A DNA stretch of 7,192 nt from Candidatus Omnitrophota bacterium. GTDB lineage: Bacteria; Omnitrophota; Gorgyraeia; Aquiviventales; Aquiviventaceae. Below are positions 1 through 5,542 of the stretch, in pieces (the stretch's first letter is position 1; each line of letters starts with the position of its first letter). The translations under genes and the position numbers were made by a program. The notes under the pieces were generated by a model that saw only the letters and a program-made list of their open reading frames with translations, was not told the DNA's origin and did no database searches. The stretch is taken from NCBI GenBank assembly GCA_016198915.1, contig JACQHS010000048.1:1-7192 (forward strand), given 5' to 3'.

Positions 1-1
1 G

Positions 2-970
2 GACGATCCGCCGGACATCATCGCGGAGTTTGACCATGAGGAGACCGTCGCCCATATCGAGACAGCACTGCGCGAAGGCGGGCATCAGGTCCAGCGCATC
101 GGCAACGCCCGGCGTCTGCTGGAGCAGAAAGGCAAGTTCAACGTCGACATCGTCTTCAACATCGCCGAGGGCTACGAAGGCCGCAACCGCGAGTCCCAGG
201 CGCCCATCCTCTTGGAGATGCTGCGCATCCCCTTCGTCGGCGCCGACGGCTTAACACTCGGCCTGACCCTGGACAAGGTGCTGACAAAGAAGGTCCTCAT
301 CGCGGAGCGGATCCCGACACCGCGCTACGTCGAGGTGTATGACCCGGACGCGCTCTGGCAGGTCGATCTGGCCTATCCGCTCATCGTGAAGCTGCGCTGC
401 GAGGGTTCGAGCAAAGGCCTCACCCCCAAATCGGTCGTGGACACGCCCGAGGAGCTGCACCGGCAAGTCGCGCACCTGGCCCAAACCTACAAAGGGGCGC
501 CGATCTTCATTGAAGAGTTCATCGAAGGCGAGGAGTTCACGGTCGCGATTATCGGCAACGAGCACCCGGAGCTCTATCCGGTGTGCCAGATCATGCTGGA
601 CGGCAAGACCGACCTCGGGCGCAACTTCTTCCACTTCGCCTACCTGCGCGCCGGCTCGGACTACGTCTGTCCAGCGCCGATTCCCGAGGCGCTGGCTCGG
701 AAGATGCAAGAGCTGGCCCTGCGGACCTACCAGACCGTCGAATGCCGAGATTTCGGCCGCGTGGATTTCCGGGTGGACCGCAAGGGCCATCCCTACGTCC
801 TAGAGATCAACCCGCTGCCCTCGCTCTCGACAGAGGACGTCTTCAACTATATCGCCAAGAGCCGAGGGCTGCCGTATTACCAGATCATCAACCGCATCCT
901 GGATACGGCCTTGGTGCGTTATGGCATGCGAGATGAGGTGAGCCCCCTATCAGCTACTCGGTCGCGTTGA
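2..970 (+). CDS. ATP-grasp ligase of the D-alanine--D-alanine ligase superfamily (5' partial)
   Basis: Open from the window edge to TGA at 968-970; 322 residues are visible. By comparison with its downstream paralogue roughly 15-20 N-terminal residues, including the first beta strand, lie outside the window. Numbered from the first visible residue, there is an N-terminal substrate-domain motif FNIAEG (52-57) followed by NRESQAP, then a central ATP-grasp region with LIVK (127-130) and EGSSKGL (134-140), then IEEFIEGEEF (170-179), and a metal-binding end DFGRVDF (250-256) and LEINPLPSLS (267-276), where E268 and N270 are the expected Mg ligands. Family members activate a carboxylate with ATP and join it to an amine. 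The usual Ddl glycine-rich substrate motif is replaced by AEG, so it need not be the peptidoglycan D-Ala-D-Ala enzyme. It is followed by a paralogue and by kamA in an apparent operon. Superfamily certain, substrate unknown. Confidence 0.88.
   Translation, partial: DDPPDIIAEFDHEETVAHIETALREGGHQVQRIGNARRLLEQKGKFNVDIVFNIAEGYEGRNRESQAPILLEMLRIPFVGADGLTLGLTLDKVLTKKVLIAERIPTPRYVEVYDPDALWQVDLAYPLIVKLRCEGSSKGLTPKSVVDTPEELHRQVAHLAQTYKGAPIFIEEFIEGEEFTVAIIGNEHPELYPVCQIMLDGKTDLGRNFFHFAYLRAGSDYVCPAPIPEALARKMQELALRTYQTVECRDFGRVDFRVDRKGHPYVLEINPLPSLSTEDVFNYIAKSRGLPYYQIINRILDTALVRYGMRDEVSPLSATRSR
935..941 (+). promoter_or_regulatory. Shine-Dalgarno GAGGTGA inside the 3' end of the first ligase gene
   Basis: GAGGTGA is a seven-base match to the anti-Shine-Dalgarno end of 16S rRNA. 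It lies 25 bases before the TTG at 967, which is too far, but seven bases before an ATC codon at 949 in the same reading frame. It therefore bears directly on which codon starts the second ligase gene. The match could also be chance within coding sequence. Confidence 0.5.
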
Positions 971-2025
971 CGTACAATTTAAAGCGCGAAGTGTATGAGC
1001 GGGACGGCATCCCCTTCGATGTCGATTCGGAGTTTGACAGCCAGAAGACCATCGACACGATCGGCGCGAGTCTCCGTCGAGCCGGGCACACCGTCCATCT
1101 CGTGGAAGCGACGGCCGATCTGCCGCAGTGGTTTCTGACCCACCGCGTGGACCTCGTCTTCAACATCGCCGAAGGCACGCACGGGGCCAACCGCGAATCG
1201 CAAGTCCCCGCGATTTTGGAATCGTTGCGCGTGCCGTTTACCGGCTCCAGCAGCGTGACGCTTGCAATCGCGCTGGATAAGGCGAAGACCAAGCAGATCC
1301 TTTCGTCGGAGGGCATCCCCACTCCCCGCTGGCAGCTCTTCCCGACGCCGACCACCGCCCTGAACCCAACGCTGGCATTCCCGTTGATCGTCAAGCCCAA
1401 CCGTGAGGGATCGGGCAAGGGGATTTGGCGCCAAAGCGTGGTCGGCGATGAGGCCACCCTGCGGCGGCAGGTCGCCCGCGTCTACGAGCGGTATCGGCAG
1501 GAAGTCCTCGTGGAAGAGTTCATCAACGGCAGGGAACTGACCGCCGGCATCCTGGGCTCCGAGCCGCTGCCGATTCTGGAGATTGACTTCTCCCCCTGCC
1601 GCAGCAGCGGCGAATTCTTCTACACCTGGCGCATGAAGGAATTCCAGGGCGACGCGGCACGTGGGCTGAACCCGACGCTCCACTGCCCGGCGCGTCTGTC
1701 GGCGGAGCTTACCGCGCGGGTCCACGACGTCGCCCTGCGCGCCCACCGGGCGCTAGGATGCCTCGACCTGTCCCGCACGGATATCCGCCTGCGCAATGAT
1801 GGCACCCCGTTTGTCTTGGAGATCAACCCGCTGCCGGGCCTGAGCCCCTGCGACAGCAATTTCCCGATCATGACGGCGGCGGCCGGCATCGCTCATGAAA
1901 CGCTCATTCAGCGGATCGTGGAGTTAGCCATGCTCCGCTACGGTCGCAGTCAAGCGGTCGTGAAGCCACACGCAAGCACTCAAGAGCTGTCGGGGCGCGT
2001 CCCGGCGCAACCATCGGCTCCTTGA
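967..2025 (+). CDS. Second ATP-grasp ligase, D-alanine--D-alanine ligase-like, paralogue of the upstream gene
   Basis: 352 residues if started at TTG 967, which overlaps the upstream TGA (TTGA). Motifs, numbered from that TTG: VFNIAEG (64-70), NRESQVPA (75-82), LIVKPNREGSGKGI (140-153, ATP-binding K143), LVEEFINGREL (181-191), DLSRTDIRL (267-275) and LEINPLPGLSP (284-294, Mg ligands E285 and N287). The motif order matches the first ligase, so the two look like tandem duplicates. They differ in the stretch before the metal site: here it is rich in Cys, Phe and Trp (206-240), which suggests different substrates. A polar, Pro-rich tail of about 25 residues follows the fold. Start is uncertain: the only in-frame canonical codon after the stop at 934-936 is the TTG, but six more residues ending SVAL would complete the first beta strand, and an ATC at 949 has an ideal ribosome binding site. 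The kamA gene follows after 25 bases. Superfamily certain, substrate unknown. Confidence 0.88.
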   Translation: MTYNLKREVYERDGIPFDVDSEFDSQKTIDTIGASLRRAGHTVHLVEATADLPQWFLTHRVDLVFNIAEGTHGANRESQVPAILESLRVPFTGSSSVTLAIALDKAKTKQILSSEGIPTPRWQLFPTPTTALNPTLAFPLIVKPNREGSGKGIWRQSVVGDEATLRRQVARVYERYRQEVLVEEFINGRELTAGILGSEPLPILEIDFSPCRSSGEFFYTWRMKEFQGDAARGLNPTLHCPARLSAELTARVHDVALRAHRALGCLDLSRTDIRLRNDGTPFVLEINPLPGLSPCDSNFPIMTAAAGIAHETLIQRIVELAMLRYGRSQAVVKPHASTQELSGRVPAQPSAP

Positions 2026-2037
2026 GAGGCGAGCCAC

Positions 2038-2043
2038 AGGAGG
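2038..2043 (+). promoter_or_regulatory. Shine-Dalgarno AGGAGG for kamA
   Basis: A perfect AGGAGG sits seven bases before the GTG at 2051, in the short gap after the ligase stop. It fixes GTG 2051 as the kamA start and implies strong translation. Confidence 0.85.
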
Positions 2044-2050
2044 CAGACGC

Positions 2051-3238
2051 GTGAACTCGGTGAACGTGGAGCAAGCGTATCGGCGCATTCCCTTGTGGAA
2101 GGACGTGGAGCTTTCGCAATGGGCAACGTACCGCTGGCAGATGACCAACCGCATCGAGACGGTGGACAAGCTGCGCCAGGTGATCCGCTTAACACCGTCG
2201 GAAACCGCCGCGGTCACTCGGCGCTCCGGCCGGTTCATTATGGGCATCCCGCCGTACTGGGCGGTCCTGATGGATCCGGATGACCCCACCTGCCCCATCC
2301 GTCGCCAGGCGGTGCCGGTGGAAGACGAGTACAAGCTCAGCCCGAACGACATGATCGACCCGCTGGGCGAAGACAGCCACATGCCGGTGCCGGGGCTGGT
2401 CCACCGCTACCCGGACCGGGTCCTGCTGCTGGTCGTCGAGGTCTGCGCGATGTACTGCCGCTTCTGCACGCGCAGCCGCGTCGTCGGCACGACCGCGGGC
2501 TACAGCCGTTCGGCCAACATCGACCAGGCCATTGACTACATCCGCGCCCATCGCAAGATCCGCGATGTGCTGATCTCCGGCGGCGATCCCCTCACGCTCT
2601 CCGATGACCGGTTGGATGACGTCCTGACGAAATTGAAGGCGATCCCGCATGTGGAGTTCGTCCGCATCGGCACGCGCAATCCGGTGACCCTGCCGTACCG
2701 GATCACGGAGTCGTTGTGCAGCGTTCTGAAGAAGCACAAGCCGGTGTGGATGAGCCTCCACTTCAATCACCCGAAGGAGGTCACCGAGCCGGTGGCGCGG
2801 GCGTGCGGGATGCTGGCCGATGCCGGAGTGCCGCTGGGTTCTCAAACCGTCCTCATGCGGGGCATCAATGACCGGCCCGCCATCATGAAGAAGCTGTTCC
2901 ACGAGCTCTTGAAGATCCGTGTGCGGCCCTACTACATCTATCAGTGCGACCCGGTGAAGGGGACCGCGCACTTTCGCACGCCGGTGTCTGCGGGGCTGGC
3001 AATCATTGAGAAGCTGCGCGGCCACACGACCGGCTATGCGGTGCCGACCTTCGTGGTGGATGGGCCGGGCGGCGGCGGGAAGATCCCGCTGATGCCGAAC
3101 TATGTCGTGAGCGTCAAGGACGGCGTGTGGACGCTCCGTAATTTCGCCGGCAAGCTCTTTACCTACAAGGAAGAGCAGTTTAACGGCAACGGCGTGCGTC
3201 CGCCGCTCCTTGAACCGTCGTACGTTCTGATCCAGTAG
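2051..3238 (+). CDS. kamA: Lysine 2,3-aminomutase-like radical SAM/PLP enzyme (KamA family)
   Basis: 395 residues. The family uses a 4Fe-4S cluster, S-adenosylmethionine and PLP to move the alpha-amino group of L-lysine to C3, giving L-beta-lysine in the cytoplasm. The radical SAM motif CxxxCxxC is C132-C136-C139. Alignment with the clostridial enzyme at a constant +7 offset gives R141 (carboxylate-binding R134), D300 and D337 (the two aspartates that hold the lysine side-chain amine, D293 and D330) and K344 in PGGGGK (PLP lysine K337). This favours lysine over glutamate as substrate. The C-terminal zinc-binding cysteines are missing: the protein ends in a Pro-rich tail, and R275 stands where clostridial C268 would be. 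EpmB, which acts on elongation factor P, is shorter, so that reading is less likely. No acetyltransferase (ablB) follows, unlike the acetyl-beta-lysine osmolyte operon; the partners are two ATP-grasp ligases. Family very confident, lysine specificity likely. Confidence 0.92.
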   Translation: MNSVNVEQAYRRIPLWKDVELSQWATYRWQMTNRIETVDKLRQVIRLTPSETAAVTRRSGRFIMGIPPYWAVLMDPDDPTCPIRRQAVPVEDEYKLSPNDMIDPLGEDSHMPVPGLVHRYPDRVLLLVVEVCAMYCRFCTRSRVVGTTAGYSRSANIDQAIDYIRAHRKIRDVLISGGDPLTLSDDRLDDVLTKLKAIPHVEFVRIGTRNPVTLPYRITESLCSVLKKHKPVWMSLHFNHPKEVTEPVARACGMLADAGVPLGSQTVLMRGINDRPAIMKKLFHELLKIRVRPYYIYQCDPVKGTAHFRTPVSAGLAIIEKLRGHTTGYAVPTFVVDGPGGGGKIPLMPNYVVSVKDGVWTLRNFAGKLFTYKEEQFNGNGVRPPLLEPSYVLIQ

Positions 3239-3256
3239 CGTGGGGTGATTGTTTCG

Positions 3257-3853
3257 ATGGCGCAACCCCGCATCCGCTCATTGGGTGCGGGGTTGTTGTG
3301 TCTTCGGCCGCTGACGATGATCCTGCTGGCGGCGGGTCTCGCGAGCTGCGCGCCCGCCAAGCGGGACGATCTGATCAAAGAGGTGCTCAAGGCCGATCCG
3401 GAGTTCTCCGCGGTCCTGGAGAAGCACCGCGAGCTTTCCAGCCGCATCGAGACGGCCAAGCGCGAGTTGGAGCTGAAGCGGACGACGATTGAGCGAAACA
3501 TCTCCCAGCTGCGCAAGGACCTGGCGGCGGCCGCAACGAGCGCGCGTGCCAAGACGTCGGAGATCAAGAAGCGCATGGAACCGGATCAGCAGCGCCTGAC
3601 GATGGCACTGTCGCTCTCGAGCGAGGAGCTGCGCGCCAAGCGGATCCAGCGCGCCAGCCTCGGACGGTCCATCGCCCAGCTGCGCAAGGCGTTGAACCGC
3701 AAGGACGCCGTCTGGACGCCGGAGGAGCGCGTGCGTCAGCAGGCGCAGGTGGATGAGATGCTGAAAGACGCCGCACGCCTCGACGGCGAGATGACCGGCC
3801 TGAAGCAGAACGTGCGGCTCCTGAAGATCAAACTGCTGCTCATCAAGCTCTGA
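3257..3853 (+). CDS. Small coiled-coil-rich lipoprotein of unknown function
   Basis: 198 residues from ATG 3257. A hydrophobic stretch MILLAAGLASC ends in a lipobox (LASC, lipidated Cys31), so the mature protein of about 168 residues should be anchored in a membrane on the outer side. The mature part is almost all charged helix with heptad-like spacing (about residues 45-125 and 145-195) and probably forms coiled coils. It ends in a Lys/Leu-rich stretch and has no catalytic motif I recognise. Start choice: GGGGTGA at 3242-3248 lies eight bases before ATG 3257, and GTG 3245 is a longer option. However, a strong hairpin covers codons 2-14, and a start at TTG 3293 or 3296 would give a more typical lipoprotein signal of about 18 residues with its Arg near the start. 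From memory it resembles a conserved unnamed protein of Omnitrophota. The gene is clearly real; its function is unknown. Confidence 0.75.
   Translation: MAQPRIRSLGAGLLCLRPLTMILLAAGLASCAPAKRDDLIKEVLKADPEFSAVLEKHRELSSRIETAKRELELKRTTIERNISQLRKDLAAAATSARAKTSEIKKRMEPDQQRLTMALSLSSEELRAKRIQRASLGRSIAQLRKALNRKDAVWTPEERVRQQAQVDEMLKDAARLDGEMTGLKQNVRLLKIKLLLIKL
3262..3296 (+). terminator. Strong hairpin after kamA, possible intrinsic terminator
   Basis: CAACCCCGCA (3263-3272) is perfectly complementary to TGCGGGGTTG (3286-3295). The stem extends inward by a T-G wobble and two C-G pairs and outward by a G-T pair, giving about 14 pairs and a seven-base loop (3276-3282). The next bases, TGTGTCTTC, are only moderately T-rich. 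It lies 24 bases after the kamA stop, as a Rho-independent terminator would, yet it falls in the presumed 5' end of the lipoprotein gene. It may instead regulate translation of that gene. Confidence 0.5.
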
Positions 3854-3857
3854 GCTG

Positions 3858-3866
3858 TGTTAAAAT
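3858..3866 (+). promoter_or_regulatory. Extended -10 promoter for pabB-pabC-purH, giving a near-leaderless transcript
   Basis: TGTTAAAAT fits the extended -10 pattern TGnTAnnnT, with hexamer TAAAAT at 3861-3866. It stands in a short AT-rich island in otherwise GC-rich sequence, right after the lipoprotein stop. A start of transcription about seven bases on would fall at 3873-3875, on the pabB ATG. No Shine-Dalgarno sequence precedes that ATG, which fits a leaderless message. No convincing -35 box is seen; extended -10 promoters often lack one. Confidence 0.5.
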
Positions 3867-3874
3867 AATATGTT

Positions 3875-5542
3875 ATGGCCCGTCAGATCTCTGTTCGACT
3901 CCGTCTTGGGCCGCTGGCGGTCTATGTAAGCGCCTTCGACGGCTGCCCGGAGCTGGCGGCCATACTCCAGTCACTCTCCCCCACTGAGCCCGTCATCTGG
4001 TTCGACAGCGCGCGCCATCATGCCGTCACCGGCCGCTGGTCGATGCTGGCCTATGATCCGTGGCTCGTGCTTTCGGCGCGCGGAGATCGCGTTGAGCTGC
4101 GCACCAGCCGCTCGACCCAGGTGTTCCGCGCACATCCTCTTGACGCGCTCACACAGGTGCTCCAGCGGTATCAAATCCCCGCGGCCGCCAGGGCTCGCCT
4201 CGGCGCGGTGGGCCGGGCGGTCGGGCTGACCGGATTCCTCAGTTACGAGCTCAACCGGTGGATTGAGCGCTTGCCGGCCCCCCGACATTCGGGACCCAGC
4301 GTACCTGAGATGCTGTGGTTTGGCATGCAGCGGGTCATCCTCGTGGATCATCTGCAGCAGCGCAGTTGGTTGCTCAGCATTGTCGATCCGCACAGCCCCC
4401 AGCCGGTGGCCCAGCGCGAAGCGCTCGAGGCCCTGCACCGCCTCGCGGCGCAGATCGATGAGGCCGACGCGCCATCGCGCGTCGGCACTTCCTCGCCACC
4501 CCGCGCGGAGCGCGGGGCCCCCGGCTCGGTCGGCCGCAGCCTACCGCCAGCTGCGGCACTTCCGTCGCCACCCCGCGCGGAGCGCGGGGCCCCCGGCTCG
4601 GTCGGCCGCAGCCTACCGCCAGCTGCGGCACTTCCGTCGCCACCCCGCGCGGAGCGCGGGGCCCCCGGCTCGGTCGCCGGTGACATCGCACTTGAGCCCA
4701 CGATGACGCGCGCTCAGTACGAGGCGATGGCGGCCCAAGCCCTGGAATTCATTCGGGACGGCGAGGTGTTTCAGGCCAACCTCGCGCAGCGGTTCACTGC
4801 ACGCTGGGACGGGGAACCGCTCGCACTGTATCGCGCGCTGCGGCGCATCAATCCCTCGCCCTTCGCGTGCTATCTGGCCTGCGGCGAGTTGGCGGTGGTG
4901 AGCTGCTCGCCGGAGCGGCTGGTGCGCGTGCAGGAGGGCCGCGTGGATACGCGTCCCATCGCCGGCACGCGGCCGCGGGGGGCGACCCCTCAGGAGGATG
5001 CGTTCAACAGCCTGGAGCTGCTGCTGAGCGAAAAGGAGCGCGCGGAGCACATCATGCTGGTGGACTTGGAGCGCAATGATCTGGGGCGCGTGTGCGAGGC
5101 GGGTTCGGTGTCCGTGGATGAACTCATGGCATTGGAAGAGTACTCCCACGTCATCCACATCGTGTCCAATATCTCCGGCCGCCTGACGCGCGGGCTGGGT
5201 GCGGCGGACATCATCCGCGCCGTGTTTCCCGGCGGCACGATCACCGGCTGTCCGAAGGTGCGGTGCATGGAGATCATCCGTGAACTGGAGCCGGTCGCGC
5301 GGGGGCTCTACTCCGGGTCGCTCGGCTGCCTTGGGTTCGACAGGTCGATGGATCTGAACATCGCCATTCGGACGATCATCATTCAGGGGCACGCCCTCTC
5401 CTTTCACGTGGGTGCCGGCATCGTGGCCGACTCGGTTCCGGAACGAGAGTATTGCGAAACGCTCGACAAGGCCCGCGCGTTAACGCATGCGGTGCAGGCG
5501 ATGCGCGCCTCGACAGAGGACCTCCATGCCGCCGTGGGTTGA
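3875..5542 (+). CDS. pabB: Aminodeoxychorismate synthase component I (chorismate-binding), with repeat insertion
   Basis: 555 residues, about 60 longer than expected. With a PabA glutaminase (not in the window) it aminates chorismate to 4-amino-4-deoxychorismate for folate synthesis. An N-terminal TrpE/PabB-type domain (about 15-195, with WFDSA near 47) is followed by a linker and the chorismate-binding domain (about 280-540), which carries RPIAGTRPRG, DLERNDLGRVC, HIVSNISG, FPGGTITGCPKVRCMEII and GAGIVADS. The FPGGTITG form and the WFDSA start favour PabB over TrpE, as does the pabC gene directly downstream. Residue A363 in PIAGT stands where E. coli PabB has its reactive Lys274, the state also found in TrpE. 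The linker (residues about 207-267) is the product of a 72-base tandem repeat. Start: ATG 3875 follows an extended -10 with no ribosome binding site. The last 17 bases overlap pabC. Confidence 0.92.
   Translation: MARQISVRLRLGPLAVYVSAFDGCPELAAILQSLSPTEPVIWFDSARHHAVTGRWSMLAYDPWLVLSARGDRVELRTSRSTQVFRAHPLDALTQVLQRYQIPAAARARLGAVGRAVGLTGFLSYELNRWIERLPAPRHSGPSVPEMLWFGMQRVILVDHLQQRSWLLSIVDPHSPQPVAQREALEALHRLAAQIDEADAPSRVGTSSPPRAERGAPGSVGRSLPPAAALPSPPRAERGAPGSVGRSLPPAAALPSPPRAERGAPGSVAGDIALEPTMTRAQYEAMAAQALEFIRDGEVFQANLAQRFTARWDGEPLALYRALRRINPSPFACYLACGELAVVSCSPERLVRVQEGRVDTRPIAGTRPRGATPQEDAFNSLELLLSEKERAEHIMLVDLERNDLGRVCEAGSVSVDELMALEEYSHVIHIVSNISGRLTRGLGAADIIRAVFPGGTITGCPKVRCMEIIRELEPVARGLYSGSLGCLGFDRSMDLNIAIRTIIIQGHALSFHVGAGIVADSVPEREYCETLDKARALTHAVQAMRASTEDLHAAVG
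4463..4486 (+). repeat. Perfect 10-bp hairpin in the pabB linker
   Basis: GCCGACGCGC (4463-4472) and its exact reverse complement GCGCGTCGGC (4477-4486) flank a CATC loop. It lies seven bases before the tandem repeat and is the first in a row of six hairpins in the interdomain linker of pabB. Confidence 0.85.
4493..4676 (+). repeat. 72-base in-frame tandem repeat with two hairpins per unit, within pabB
   Basis: Two complete units (4493-4564, 4565-4636) and a 40-base partial unit (4637-4676) show no mismatch at a period of exactly 72 bases, or 24 codons. Each full unit has hairpin A, CCCCGCGC/GCGCGGGG around a GGA loop (4499-4517, 4571-4589; the partial unit has it at 4643-4661). It also has hairpin B, GCCGCAGC/GCTGCGGC around a nine-base loop (4533-4557, 4605-4629). 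The units encode PPRAERGAPGSV and GRSLPPAAALP, low-complexity segments that fall between the two PabB domains and so should be tolerated. Ten bases just before the first unit (CGGCACTTCC, 4483-4492) match the end of a unit less one G, perhaps a degraded earlier copy. Perfect identity suggests recent expansion. Confidence 0.95.
5515..5520 (+). promoter_or_regulatory. Shine-Dalgarno AGAGGA for pabC
   Basis: AGAGGA lies five bases before ATG 5526 and favours that start over the in-frame ATG at 5487, which would overlap pabB by 56 bases and add 13 residues outside the family fold. Confidence 0.65.

Noticed and set aside
2..970. True D-alanine--D-alanine ligase (ddl) for peptidoglycan
   Set aside because: The fold is the same, but the substrate-domain motif FNIAEG and the tandem paralogue next to kamA make this assignment unsafe, so no symbol was given.
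2051..3238. EpmB (elongation factor P lysine aminomutase) or glutamate 2,3-aminomutase
   Set aside because: At 395 residues it is longer than EpmB. The two aspartates that bind the lysine side chain are kept, whereas glutamate aminomutase has Lys and Asn there.
2189..3265. Open frame of 358 codons on the minus strand opposite kamA
   Set aside because: It is antisense to a gene with clear catalytic motifs. Its product is rich in Arg, His and Val with no recognisable domain, as expected of a mirror frame in GC-rich coding DNA.
4493..4676. CRISPR array
   Set aside because: The 72-base units follow one another without variable spacers and are translated within pabB.
5487..5525. Longer pabC start at ATG 5487
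   Set aside because: It would add 13 residues encoded within the pabB end and outside the family fold. ATG 5526 has a ribosome binding site at the right distance.
3875..5542. Anthranilate synthase TrpE rather than PabB
   Set aside because: The FPGGTITGCPKVRCMEII form, the WFDSA start and the adjoining pabC all favour PabB. Only the PIAGT motif is TrpE-like, and it is reported as a finding.
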